Shown: positions 1 to 9,818, counted from the first letter of the stretch. The stretch is DNA of 64,000 bases from Lampris incognitus (GCF_029633865.1 NC_079212.1:86916172-86980171); one strand, 5' to 3'. A program made the numbers and translations. Notes: a model not told the origin generated them from the letters alone.

Positions 1-52
1 TCTCACAATCGGCGGAAGAAAAACCACCAATCTTCGCTTTGCAGATGATATA

Positions 53-1272
53 CACTCACCGGCCACTTTATTAGGCACACCCGTCCAACTGCTCGTTAAC
101 GCAAATTTCTAATCAGCCAATCACATGGCAGCAACTCAATGCATTTAGGCATGTAGACATGGCCAAGACGGTCTGCTGCAGTTCAAACCGAGCATCAGAA
201 TGGGGAAGAAAGGTGATTTAAGTGACTTTGAACGTGGCATGGTTGTTGGTGCCAGACGGGCTGGTCTGAGTATTTCAGAAACTGCTGATCTACTGGGATT
301 TTCACGCACAACCATCTCTAGGGTTTACAGAGAATGGTCCGAAAAAGAGAAAATATCCAGTGAGCGGCAGTTCTGTGGGCGAAAATGCCTTGTTGATGCC
401 AGAGGTCAGAGGAGAATGGCCAGACTGGTTCGAGCTGACAGAAAGGCAACAGTAACTCAAATAACCACTCATTACAACCGAGGTATGCAGAAGAGCATCT
501 CTGAATGCACAACACGTCGAACCTTGAGGCAGATGGGCTACAGCAGCAGAAGACCACACCGGGTGCCACTCCTGTCAGCTAAGAACAGGAAACTGAGGCT
601 ACAATTCGCACAGGCTCACCAAAATTGGACAATAGAAGATTGGAAAAACATTGCCTGGTCTGATGAGTCTCGATTTCTGCTGTGACATTCGGATGGTAGG
701 GTCAGAATTTGGCGTCAACAACATGAAAGCATGGATCCATCCTGCCTTGTATCAACGGTTCAGGCTGCTGGTGGTGGTGTAATGGTGTGGGGAATATTTT
801 CTTGGCACACTTTGGGCCCCTTAGTACCAATTGAGCATCGTGTCAACGCCACAGCCTACCTGAGTATTGTTGCTGACCATGTCCATCCCTTTATGACCAC
901 AGTGTTCCCATCTTCTGATGGCTACTTCCAGCAGGATAACGTGCCATGTCATAAAGCTCGAATCATCTCAGACTGGTTTCTTGAACATGACAATGAGTTC
1001 ACTGTACTCAAATGGCCTCCACAGTCACCAGATCTCAATCCAATAGAGCACCTTTGGGATGTGGTGGACCGGGAGATTCGCATCATGGATGTGCAGCTGA
1101 CAAATCTGCAGCAACTGCGTGATGCTATCATGTCAATATGGACCAAACTCTCTGAGGAATGTTTCCAGTACCTTGTTGAATCTATGCCACGAAGGATTAA
1201 GGCAGTTCTGAAGGCAAAAGGGGGTCCAACCCGGTACTAGCAAGGTGTACCTAATAAAGTTGCCAGTGAGTG
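53..1272 (+). mobile_element. Tc1/mariner transposon copy 1 (DD36E type)
   Basis: The terminal inverted repeats begin CACTCACCGGCCACTTTATT at the left and end in the reverse complement, with one mismatch, at 1272. TA dinucleotides flank both ends (51-52 and 1273-1274). The 1220-bp element is nearly identical to the copy at 41976-43195. It has landed inside the FADD region of a LINE reverse transcriptase, so it is younger than that LINE. Confidence 0.93.
200..1240 (+). pseudogene. Tc1-like transposase, one nonsense codon
   Basis: This is a cut-and-paste transposase that acts on its own terminal repeats in the nucleus. The frame is open from ATG 200 to TAG 1238-1240 except for one TGA at 683-685. 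That codon (162) is CGA (Arg) in the intact copy at 42123, so a single C-to-T change broke it. The N-terminal helix-turn-helix region, the first catalytic Asp (WSDES) and the second (QQDN) are visible. [11 protein letters not shown] keeps the consensus Pro that the intact copy has changed to Gln. The stop falls just after the first catalytic Asp, so only a 161-residue DNA-binding fragment could be made. Confidence 0.92.
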
Positions 1273-2102
1273 TAGATCTAATAGCCAGCAACAGGGAAGA
1301 ACTAGCTGAAATAACCAGAAGACTGGACAAGGGAGCTAAGGACATGGGTATGTTAATCAGTACTCAAAAAAGTAAAATCATGGCAACAAAAGATCACCCG
1401 AGGAGGGAGACTGAAGGGATTGAAGAGCAGAACACGGAAATCATTGTTGGCAGCGAAAAACTTGAAGTCACGTCTTTCAAATATCTCGGATCTGTGATAA
1501 ACGAAGACGGAAGATCGGAAAAAGACATTAGGAGCAGAATCGCCGTTGCAACAAACGCAATGACCAAGCTCAACACGATCTGAAAAGATAAAAAACTTGG
1601 AATGAAGTCAAAAATGCAACTGCTCCGCACCATCATAATAGCAACTCTTCTATACGGTGCAGAATCCTGGACCCTAACAAAAGCTATGGAGAAAAAGAGC
1701 CTTTGAACTTAAGAGCATATAGAAGAATGCTGTAAATCCCATACACAGTGCACGTCACCAACACTGAAGTGCTGAATAGAGTTAAGGAAGATATTGGTCA
1801 CCATGATCGTTTACTGACAATGGTAAAAAAAAAAATTAAAAAGAAAAGAGAAGAAAAAAGGAAATTAAACTGGTTTGGGCACGTTTGCCGAACGGAAAGG
1901 ACACTTGCAAAGGACATCGTGCAAGGCCTGGTAGAAGGGACTAGGAAGAGAGGGAGACCGAGAAAAACCTGAGTAAACAACATCGGAGAATGGCTACAGA
2001 TGAGCGTAGTGGAGGTGGGGGGAGCTGCGATGGATAGGGAACGGTGGAAGAGACTTGTTGAGGCATCAGCTGTGCTCCTATGACCTCCATAGGATACGGA
2101 AC

Positions 2103-2134
<32 letters not shown>

Positions 2135-2135
<1 letters not shown>

Positions 2136-2570
2136 GTGCTTTAGGGCCAAAATACATTTCTGATCTACTGCTACACTATGAACCACCCAGACCACTCAGA
2201 TCACCTGGGACAGGTCTGCTTTCTGTCCCCAGAGTCAAAACTAAACATGGAGAGGCAGCTTTCAGTTTTTATGCACCACATATCTGGAACAAACTCCCTG
2301 AAAACTGCAGGTCTGCTGCAACTCTCAGTTCTTTTAAATCTAGGTTGAAGACTTTCCTCTTTGCTGCTGCCTTTTATCAAATAAAACTTGAAGCTTTTGA
2401 TTTTCATCCTACACTGCACTGTAACTTTTACTCTTGTTATTTGTTTTTAAATGTGTTTTTATTGCTTTATGTTGCGTCTCTTAATGCCTTTTGTTTTTAT
2501 GTAAAGCACTTTGAATTGCCTTGTTACTGAACTGTGCTGTATCTATAAATTTACATCGCCTTGCCTTGAT
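2135..2570 (+). mobile_element. L2-type LINE, 3' end
   Basis: This encodes the C-terminal tail of an L2-like reverse transcriptase (GPKYISDLL, RPLRS, FSFYAPHIWNKLP, SFKSRLKTFLF) up to about 2400. The 3' UTR follows, with TAAAGCACTTTGAATTGCC and a CCTTGCCTTG end, both characteristic of fish L2 elements. It is strongly 5'-truncated and joined directly to the (GAT)n tail of the preceding LINE. Confidence 0.8.
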
Positions 2571-3443
2571 GGATGTGGTTAATGGATTGATTGTTCAAAT
2601 TTATTGGTTGACTGTTTGATAAGAATAGCTGCACTTAAACACAAGCCTACTTGTTCTGATAATAGGCATGAGCATTTCAAAACACTTCCAACAAGGAGCA
2701 TGTTTTTGATAGTACTGAATGTTCGTATTTTTCTGAAGATTGTACTTATAACATCGAATCTAATACGAAAGGCCAGCGTACATTCTGTTTGTTTTACTGA
2801 TGAGACGAGAGCCTGTCAACGCCACCTAATTGCACTTATTTTATCTCATTCATAAAGTATTTAAAATGTGTATGCTTAACTGGTGAGAGGACATAAAAAC
2901 AATGAGAGCCTGTTATCTCTGCCTAAATCCATTTATTTGGTCTCATTTATGAAGTATTTAACATGTGTATACGTTTCAAGAACACGTGCATAAAATGAAG
3001 TTGTGATTCATCATATGTAGTATATCTCTTCAGAGTGGCTGGTTTACCTACTCAAGAGAATATGAGGTGATGTGGAAATGGCAGTAAAAATTGTCAGGAA
3101 CGTTAATTTATGCACAAATTCGCTCTTCTCACAATTTATAGATGAGGCCTCTTGTGAATTGGGTCGCGATGGTTTGTCATTTTTAAAAAGTGGGTCCCCA
3201 GAAAAAAAAAGTTTGGAGAACCCTGTTCTAGAGGGCAGTGTCGTGTTTATAAAACAAATTACAGATAAGCCAAAGAAATCCTGAAACAGAAACCAAGAAA
3301 AGAAACAAAAGTAAAATATGGAATTTTGTATGTGTGCAACTAGTGGAAATGGTGGATAGCGTCAGTTAAATCAGTGTGTATGAGGTAGGATAACAAGCTT
3401 ACAATCACAGAATAGGGGTAAGGGGACAATCTATGTAAAGTAT
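2571..3443. other. Unassigned sequence
   Basis: No gene, RNA or recognised repeat is seen. Short open frames here have no family motifs. Confidence 0.5.
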
Positions 3444-4060
3444 TCACAAGAATTTCCTTCTGAATTTCGTTTGATGGCTGGGAGAGCTGGTGTTGGAGCC
3501 TGGTCTGCTGCGTCCTGTGGGCCCAAAGACCACGGCCCTGACTGGAGCTGTGCCCGAAGAGGAAACACCGAGGACGGTCTGACAGGACGCGGAAGCGGGG
3601 CAGGCTAAGCTAACTGCTAGCCCATGCAGACCGGCAGTTCCGACAGTCATCCTGGCTGGCGTTCGTTCGTTCGTTCTCCTGGACAGTGATTTTTTTTTTA
3701 ATTGTGTTGTAAATTTACTGAATGAACTGTATTGTTGACTGTGTGTGTGTTGCTTTGTTGTCTCTGGGCTTGTATGTTCTCAACGGTGTCGTTTTTGGAT
3801 ATGTACTTTTGTGTTGCACTGCTGTGGGCTGGGAGAAACGACATTTCATCTCTTGTGTAAGCAAGTATATTATAGCGGGCTCGGGGGGCAGCCGGGAACC
3901 GCCGCTGCCGGGACGCGAACCCGGGTCTCCCGCACCACGGGCGACTACGTTAACCAGTCGACTAAAGGGTCCGACTCGTCAGCCAAGGGCTAGCGAATCT
4001 GCTTATCCGTGGTCGTTACAATATGAAGGCGATGACAATAAATTGTTCCCGATTCCTGAA
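3444..4060 (+). mobile_element. Unnamed dispersed retroelement, copy 1
   Basis: A block beginning around 3444-3665 (complement of AACTGCCGGTCTGCATGGGC) leads to TTGCACTGCTGTGGGCTGGG and then GACAATAAATTGTTCC at the 3' end. The same parts recur inverted at 5274-5800, and the 3' half recurs at 22710-22840. Neither copy encodes a convincing protein. A 3' end of the form GACAATAAA fits a short retroposon. A TRIM solo LTR interrupts it at 3871-4020. Confidence 0.6.
3871..4020 (-). mobile_element. TRIM solo LTR
   Basis: This 150-bp copy runs TATAGCGGGCTCGGGGGGCA to GTCGTTACA on the + strand. It is an LTR of the TRIM family (full copies at 5909 and 51129) in reverse orientation. ATAT flanks it on both sides (3867-3870 and 4021-4024), a clean 4-bp target-site duplication. 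It therefore arose by LTR-LTR recombination after a normal integration. Confidence 0.85.
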
Positions 4061-4490
4061 CAGCGATAATGTCCAGAATACAGAAACCCGGGGAACAGAT
4101 ACCGTCTGTAAAGTCGATAACTGATGTATTACTCTATCTTAACACCAGTAAATGGTGTAACAGATATAAATGTTAAATAGAGATTTATGCAGGACTGGTT
4201 TATCAGTTGGTTTATTTTTATCCTCATAATTTCTCGAATGGTCCATTCACCATTTTCACTGGTACTAGACAGAGCCATTCAACAATGCTCCCAGATTTGT
4301 CAAGCACCTTTCTAGCCGTATTCCTTGTTAAAAACAAACACTATGTGCCATCAAAATAACCATTCGGTGGTAGTAGGTGGGACGTGTTGTTTTGTTGTGT
4401 GTTTGAGACATTAAAAACTAGGTTTCCTTCTACACAAGCGCAAAGACTGTCCCCATGCAGTCACGGGCACTAATCCCATATTCAGTTTCA
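4061..4490. other. Unassigned sequence
   Basis: Nothing recognisable was seen in this AT-rich stretch. Confidence 0.5.
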
Positions 4491-4745
4491 ATATTGGAAT
4501 TTGATATGCCCAGGTTGTCCAAGGCTGGGTCCTGGGGACTGGAATCTATCCCATTAGGCAAAAGGCAGGGAGACGGCCTGAAGAGGCCACCAGTCCATCA
4601 CTGGGCATACCGATGAACAATTTAGAGTGTTGAATTCACCTAACATGCATGTATTTCCACACAAACACAGGGCGAATATGCAGAGGCTTGGATCGAATCA
4701 CAACACTCCAGTCGTGAGACAACCTGAAAGGCACTATGCTGCCCC
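4491..4745 (-). mobile_element. Old V-SINE copy
   Basis: Read on -, the order matches the V-SINE seen at 49965-50310 and 11681: a tRNA-like head (complement of CGTGAGACAACCTGAAAGGC), a central domain, then the tail motifs ACTGGTGGCC and CCTTTTGCC. It is much diverged. Confidence 0.55.
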
Positions 4746-5273
4746 AAACCACATTTATCACGTGTAAATCTTTTTGCATGTTTTCAGTGAGAGACAAAAC
4801 GCACACAGCCATTGGGGTTTTTTATCCAAGCGCAATCTGAATATGACCCAGAAATGTCTCCATCTGGTGGAATTTTCAAGACCTGCAGTCATACTAGACC
4901 CCCCCCTCCACCGCCAACAGCCAAGGTGAAAAACCAAAAACAAGGTGAAAGAAGGTCTGATCTGGAAGCATAAAATATTTTGGCACATTACAATCAATAT
5001 CTGTCACCTAACTGGAATTCGTGAAAGACTAAGGGACATTGTGACCCAGTGTGAACAGTTAGACTACACAGAACAGTAAATGACGGTGAAAGAGAGACAA
5101 ATCGAGACGGGGGAGAGGGAGGTTCGGTGGAGGGGCAAATGTTCAGGGATATCAAGTTAGTATTAGACCAGTGTGTCAGATTTACAGTGTTGGCAGTACT
5201 GGGGGGGGGGGGAACCAAAGGAATGCCCGACTCTGCAGTTTTGTCCCATGTCGGTGGTAGAAATCAGGGCTCA
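4746..5273. other. Unassigned sequence
   Basis: No convincing gene or repeat was seen; there is a poly-G run at about 5201-5211. Confidence 0.45.
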
Positions 5274-5800
5274 GGAGCACTTTATTTGTCATTTCATTTC
5301 ATGTACAAATGAAATGACGTTTCCCCGAGCCCGCAGCACAAAGACTAAAACACATATCCAAAAACTTCAAGAACACATACTAACACATATAGCCAAACTA
5401 AAATAGAAAATAAAATAAAAAAACACTGTCCAAAGGAACGAACGCCAGCCAGGATGACTGTCGGAACTGCCGGTCTGCATGGGCTGGCAGTTAGCTTAGC
5501 CTGTCAGACCGCCCTCAGTGCATCCTCCTCGGGAGCAGCTCCAGGCAGGGGCCGCGGTCCTTGGGCCCACCGGATGCGGCAGACCAGGCACCCTCAGCCG
5601 ATCCAACGCCAGCTCTCCCAGCCAGACACCCTCGACACACCTCCCCGCACTTCACACGAAAACGCCAAAAACACCACAGTCCACGCCAGGCGAGGCCGCC
5701 GCCAGACCGCCCTCGGTGTTAACGGAACTGCCGGTCTGCATGGGCTAGCAGTTAGCTTAGCCTGCCCCACTTCCGCGTCCTGTCAGATGTTAGTTTAGCC
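5274..5800 (-). mobile_element. Unnamed dispersed retroelement, copy 2
   Basis: This is an inverted copy of the element at 3444-4060. It shares CATATCCAAAAAC, the GAACGAACGCCAGCCAGGATG junction and the AACTGCCGGTCTGCATGGGC block, which appears twice (about 5465 and 5727). The reading frames inside it are not conserved between copies. Confidence 0.6.
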
Positions 5801-5908
5801 AGGTCACACAAGTTTTGGCAATGGTGCAGTGACATGACCAGAAGATAACGGAAACAAATGTAGAAGTCACTATACAACATATAACAAAGCAGGGTGCATC
5901 AAATGTAC

Positions 5909-6063
5909 TGTAACGTGCATGGATAAGAAGACACGCTGGCCGCTGGCTCGAGGGTTGGACCCTTTAGTCGACTGGTTAACGTTGTCGCTTGCGGAGCGGG
6001 AGACACAGGTTCGCGTCCCGGCCATGGTGACGGTCTCCCAGACTGCCCCCCGAATTTGCTACA
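5909..6063 (+). repeat. TRIM 5' LTR, subtype I, with tRNA-like core
   Basis: This 155-bp LTR contains TAGTCGACTGG, 10 of 11 to the Pol III A-box, and GGTTCGCGTCC, 10 of 11 to the B-box, about 37 bp apart. The 155-bp length equals that of the LTRs at 51129-51827. Confidence 0.8.
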
Positions 6064-6082
6064 TTTGTGTCAGAAGTGGGAT
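6064..6082 (+). other. TRIM primer-binding site
   Basis: The site reads TTTGTGTCAGAAGTGGGAT here and TTGGTGTCAGAAGTGGGAT in other copies. From the TGG it is complementary to the 3' end of vertebrate tRNA-Leu (CAG), including CCA, as I remember that tRNA. This copy carries one G-to-T change within TGG. Confidence 0.75.
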
Positions 6083-6165
6083 GGAGCGACTGTACGGCCA
6101 TCGGAAGCGTAGGCGCCCTGAGGCGTGAAGGAGCTGATATGCTTAAGCGCGGGGACGCGCTTCCC

Positions 6166-6180
6166 GAAGGAGGGGGGTAG
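6166..6180 (+). other. TRIM polypurine tract
   Basis: GAAGGAGGGGGGTAG directly abuts the 3' LTR, the position expected of a plus-strand primer. Confidence 0.75.
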
Positions 6181-6322
6181 TGTAACGTGCATGGATAAGA
6201 AGACACGCGGGTCTGACACTTTAGTCGAGCGGTTAGCGATGCTTCCTGCGGTGCGGGCGATACGGGTTCGCTTCCCGGCCGCGGCAGTTCCTGTGGTTGC
6301 GTTGTCCCCCGAATTCACTACA
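6181..6322 (+). repeat. TRIM 3' LTR, subtype II
   Basis: This 142-bp LTR has a full A-box match (TAGTCGAGCGG) and a B-box match GGTTCGCTTCC with one mismatch. It ends CAGTTCCTGTGG...ACTACA like the solo LTR at 8031, not like its own 5' partner. Confidence 0.8.
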
Positions 6323-6351
6323 GTACTTGAATATGATGGACTGCAAGATTC

Positions 6352-6880
6352 CTCAGAAGAGTGTCAGGAGTGATTTGTGACAGCAGGGTGCCAGCAAAGG
6401 GAAGTTAAAGGGAAGGTTTACAAGATAGATGTTGTATGGTTTGGAGATGGTGGCACTGACGAAAAGACAGGAGGAGGAGCTGGAAGTGGCAGAGTTGAAG
6501 ATGCTAAAATCCTCTTTGGGAGTGATGAAGAAGGACAGGATTAGGAACGAGTATATTAGAGGGACAGCTCAGGTTGGATGGCTTGGAGACAAAGCAAGAG
6601 AGGCAAGATTGAGATGGTTTGGACATGTGTGGAGGAGGGATGCTGGGTATATTGGGAGAAGGATGCTGAATATGGAGCTGCCAGGGAAGAGGAGAAGAGG
6701 AAGGCCAAAGAGGAGGTTTATGGACGTGGTGAGGGAGGACATGCAGGTGGCTGCTGTGACAGGAAGATGCAGAGGACAAGAAGAGATGGAAAGGGATGAT
6801 CCGCTGTGGCGCCCCCTAACGGGAGCAATCGAAAGTAGTAGCAGCAGTAGTAGTAATAGCAGTAGTGGTAGTAGCGCTAG
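6352..6880 (+). mobile_element. RTE-like LINE, 3' fragment (copy A)
   Basis: It encodes the C-terminal part of the reverse-transcriptase protein: [40 protein letters not shown], then a CGCCCCCTAACGGGAGC terminus and an AGT-rich tail at about 6832-6880. The same family occurs at 16065, 26029 and 40000. It is 5'-truncated and frame-disrupted. Confidence 0.85.
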
Positions 6881-7259
6881 TAGTTTTATTAATAAAGATT
6901 GTACCGGACAGAACCGTTCACAGGATATTCTAGGGATGTTTGGCCGTGTTACCATAATAAAAAATATTGCCTTTGAGGTTTAAGGAGTGTGATACTTTGG
7001 CTGCATCGGTCTTTCGGACATGGGTCGTTTCCAAGGGCAACGCGACGCCGGGCGCCATCTTCCAAGGATCAGAGGCATTGTTCACGTTTGCATAAACGTT
7101 GCCTAGCTAACGTTAACGCCATGGATCATTAATCGTTCGTATCATAGCGAGCTAAATCGATCATAGCTAACTCAAATCGTATCCAAGTACAGCGTTAGCC
7201 AACGTTATCATCATCCATCTGACGCAGTTAGACAAGCAGTTTAATAGCTCTGTGCCTGT

Positions 7260-7735
7260 GAGACTGTACGGTAACGTTAACTACGTGACGTTAGCTGACG
7301 TTAGCTATGTAACTTAGCTACGTGACGTTAGCTGACGTTAGCTATGTAACTTAGTTAGCTACGTGACGTTAGCTGACGTTAGCTATGTAACTTAGCTACG
7401 TGACGTTAGCTGACGTCAGCTATGTAACTTCGTTAGCTACGTGACGTTAGCTGACGTCAGCTATGTAACTTCGTTAGCTACGTGACGTTAGCTGACGTCA
7501 GCTATGTAACTTAGTTAGCTACGTGACGTTAGCTGACGTCAGCTATGTGACTTAGCTAGCTAAGTGACGTTAGCTAACGTCAGCTATGTGACTTAGTTAG
7601 CTACATGACGTTAGCTAACGTCAGCTATGTAACTTAGTTAGCTACATGACGTTAGCTGACGTTAGCTATGTAACTTAGCTACGTGACGTTAGCTATGTAA
7701 CTTAGTTAGCTACGTGACGTTAGCTAACGTCACGT
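7260..7735. repeat. Minisatellite of ACGTTAGCTGACGT units containing CRE palindromes
   Basis: Tandem units of roughly 38-46 bp alternate GACGTTAGCTGACGTYAGCT with ATGTAACTTAGTTAGCTACG. Four copies carry the perfect CRE palindrome TGACGTCA (near 7411, 7452, 7493 and 7534). Others carry TGACGTTA or AACGTCA. ACGTTAGC-type repeats are common in fish genomes, so regulatory meaning is unproven. Confidence 0.85.
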
Positions 7736-7760
7736 GTGTGTGAGAGAAAGGAAAACTTAC

Positions 7761-7878
7761 CTTTGTGAAAATGCAAAGAACGCGCCAACATTGCCGCCGA
7801 AATGTATTTGGACGTGATCGATTTGCGTCTCGCTGCTGCAGCCCAGGCCACCCTGCGCCTCTCGGTTAAGTCCTCCAT
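7761..7878 (-). CDS. Candidate 5' coding exon, unknown protein
   Basis: On -, ATG at 7878-7876 opens 39 codons beginning MEDLTERRRVAWAAAARRK and ends at a consensus donor AAAG|GTAAGT (7761/7760). The peptide is Arg/Ala-rich and I do not recognise it. Its start loosely recalls the N-termini of ALP1/HARBI1-like nucleases, but this is weak. No second exon was found. It could be part of a DNA transposon gene or a chance frame in a GC-rich segment. Confidence 0.3.
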
Positions 7879-8030
7879 GTTCTTTCCTTCGTTTCTCTTC
7901 CAAGAAGGGAAAGAAAAAAGCGTAACCCGTTCTCCAGTTTAATGCCGGAGCGATCGTGGGATTTGCTGTGGCAATTCTTCACACAACAGGAACGCCCAGC
8001 ACTAATCTCATCTAATATATAGCTATATAT

Positions 8031-8196
8031 TGTAACGTGCACGGATAAGCAGACACGCTGGCCGCTGGCTGGCTGGTGGGTCTGACCCTTTAGTCTAGCG
8101 GTTAGCGATGTCTCCTGCGGTGCGGTGCGGGCGGTATGGGTTCGCTTCCCGGCCGTGGCACTTCCTGTGGATGCGTTGTCCCCCGAATTCGCTACA
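8031..8196 (+). mobile_element. TRIM solo LTR, subtype II
   Basis: It runs TGTAACGTGCACGGATAAGC to CGAATTCGCTACA with ATAT on both flanks (8027-8030 and 8197-8200). The A-box match TAGTCTAGCGG (8091-8101) is full, and the B-box match GGTTCGCTTCC (8139-8149) has one mismatch. It is 10 bp or more longer than other LTRs, partly because TGCGG is duplicated. Confidence 0.87.
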
Positions 8197-8200
8197 ATAT

Positions 8201-8540
8201 CTAACTTAAAATGTTACCTTTATGTATATATATACATACACACACACCTAACCTAAAATCTTACCAGAGCAAATCTGTGATCTTAATGTTAATTTGAAAA
8301 AATATTTGACGTGCTAATAGCGTTAGTGAGAATTCCCAGAATGCAACGCGCGTGTGACGTCACGACCGAAAGACCGACTGAAAAGGTGAGAACCTGAATG
8401 GCACCAAAGTGTTAGCGTTCGTTCGCTTACAAAAAAACAATAGATGAATAAATGTTTCATCAAGTTCACAAACGTAATGGCAACTTCAGCGTCCATAAAT
8501 TGGAGACGATGTGGCCTATCACAGGCTTTTTTATCCCTAC
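8201..8540. other. Unassigned sequence
   Basis: Apart from a short TA/CA-rich run near 8225-8250 and the possible transposon end near 8367-8410, nothing is recognised. Confidence 0.45.
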
Positions 8541-8544
8541 CTGT

Positions 8545-8635
8545 ATACACATTAGCCGAGCGGTTAGTGATATCGCCTTGTGGTGCGGTACACCCCGTAT
8601 CGAATCCCGCACCGGGCAAGAAAATAACCGGTTTC
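8545..8635 (+). repeat. tRNA-like repeat, relative of the TRIM LTR core
   Basis: TTAGCCGAGCGGTTAGTGAT...TATCGAATCCCGCACCGGGC matches the longer copy at 61794-61928. It has an A-box match TAGCCGAGCGG (11 of 11) and a B-box-like TATCGAATCC. It has no gene-like acceptor stem, so it is a repeat and not a tRNA gene. Confidence 0.65.
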
Positions 8636-8884
8636 ATTGATGTTGATCACATTTTAATGGTATCGCTCTAATCTTGCAACATATTCATCATCTTGTCTTG
8701 TGTTACTATTTCCCTTTGAGAGGCAATGCTGGAGGAACGATACTAGAAAAGTAAAACCTGGATCTATTGAGAAGAATGAAGGCTTTATACTCAACACAGA
8801 AACACGAAGACAATCGTCTCCTGTGTTGCTGAGCAACACTGGTGGAAGGCTGCAAGGAATCTGGCCTCGGTCAACAAAACGTAA

Positions 8885-9237
8885 TGATCAGAATCAGAAT
8901 CAGAACACTTTATTCATCCCTGAGGGGAAATTAGGGGGGATGAGGCCATTGTGTCAAATCCATTAAAGAACACATTGGCCCTGTCCAAGCTGCCCTCAAC
9001 TCCTCTGCTGCCAGTCGGCCTGAAACCAGCCTTCATACCACTGCAGACCTCTCTTATGTTGATCTGTTGGACTTTCCGCTCCAACTTCCTCCTGTAATTA
9101 TCTTTAGCCTCCCTGATTCGGACTTTGAGGTCCCGTTTTCTCACCTCCTCCGTGTCGCCAGCTCTAAAGGCCCTCTTCAGCATGACGAACGGTGAAACGA
9201 TGAGGAGTGTAATGACCAGGTTTTTCAGATGACCCAC
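8885..9237 (-). mobile_element. LINE fragment (CR1/Rex1/L2 superfamily)
   Basis: The - frame reads AFRAGDTEEVRKRDLKVRI...YRRKLERKV, the segment that precedes the reverse transcriptase in CR1-like LINEs. The + strand at 8888-8938 is ATCAGAATCAGAATCAGAAC...TTTATTCATCCCTGAGGGG, a typical LINE 3' end. The middle of the element is deleted. Confidence 0.65.
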
Positions 9238-9818
9238 CGGAGCTGCCGTAAGACTCCCCTAAATCAAGCACAATACAGTTGTCACAACTTCAAACAGAGC
9301 AAAGTGTCTAGTAGATGGCGTTCACATCATCACACTGGTAAACAATCTTTTCTTAGAGTCCCTGCATTTTGGACTGAAAGTCTTCTTTGAGGATATAAAG
9401 CTCTCACGCACATCATTATACACTTTACCTTTCTTTCCCAGTGTTTCTCTCAAGGAACAGCCCACTGATTCATAATTTGTCAGTTTTGATGGCTATATCC
9501 AAATAAATATTTACATATCTGTAGGGCAAATGATCAAATGAGAGCAAACGGCTTTTTTTCTGGCATAATAGTGATTTAAATATTTTTTCTCTAGTTTTAT
9601 TCCTTTCCTTTTCTATTAAGAGATGGCTGTGAAAAGGCAGAGTAAAAAAGGTTGATCTGCCATTTTAGGAGAGGGAGCAGCGGGCATTAGATGAGGAGAA
9701 TAGGATCTGTGGATGAGAAATGACAAAGTGTTTCTGATTCTGATCTTAATTCTGCCATCTGAACCACCTTTGGCGGTGTCTCCCATTTGGACTTGGGGAC
9801 TTCCAGCCTGTATCCTCC
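9238..9818. other. Unassigned, possibly decayed LINE
   Basis: No clear gene. The 9700-9815 part may continue a LINE frame on - but is too decayed to call. Confidence 0.4.

Larger units (their letters stand above)
1..2134 (+). mobile_element. LINE reverse-transcriptase fragment, split by a Tc1 element
   Basis: Bases 1-50 read LRFADDI, the catalytic FADD motif of a non-LTR reverse transcriptase. The reading resumes after the Tc1 insertion at 1275 as DLIASNREEL. Further on are YLGSVI, LLYGAESWTL, WFGHVCR and GRPRKT, the usual thumb and C-terminal motifs of RTE-like elements. Stops near 1583, 1704 and 1972 show that it is dead. It ends in a (GAT)n tail at about 2103-2134, typical of RTE-type 3' ends. 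The clade call is tentative. The 5' part lies outside the window. Confidence 0.8.
5909..6322 (+). mobile_element. TRIM: complete miniature LTR retrotransposon
   Basis: A 414-bp non-coding element with LTR 5909-6063, interior 6064-6180 and LTR 6181-6322. Both LTRs start TGTAACGTGCATGGATAAG and end CTACA. A primer-binding site follows the first LTR directly and a polypurine tract precedes the second. GTAC flanks both ends (5905-5908 and 6323-6326) as a 4-bp target duplication. With no gag or pol it must be moved in trans. The two LTRs belong to different subtypes: the first reads GGTTAACGTTGTCGCTTGCGG-like, the second GGTTAGCGATGCTTCCTGCGG-like. That is unexpected for one reverse-transcription product. 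Confidence 0.88.
6985..8410 (-). mobile_element. Possible DNA transposon with its own promoter exon
   Basis: The two ends share, in inverted orientation, ACTTTGG and CGGTCTTTCGG blocks (6993-7019, and the complement in 8367-8410). Between them lie a CpG-rich stretch, a CRE-rich minisatellite and a small exon-like frame (7761-7878). Harbinger-like elements have this general plan, but I see no transposase core, so this is a guess. A TRIM solo LTR at 8031 is nested in it. Confidence 0.3.

Noticed and set aside
3444-3650. Possible small protein GTAGLHGLAVSLAC shared with 5454-5798
   Set aside because: It is a repeat shared by inverted retroelement copies; the frames diverge after the shared block.
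6569-6955. Leu-rich frame on - over the RTE fragment
   Set aside because: It is the antisense shadow of the LINE and its AGT-rich tail.
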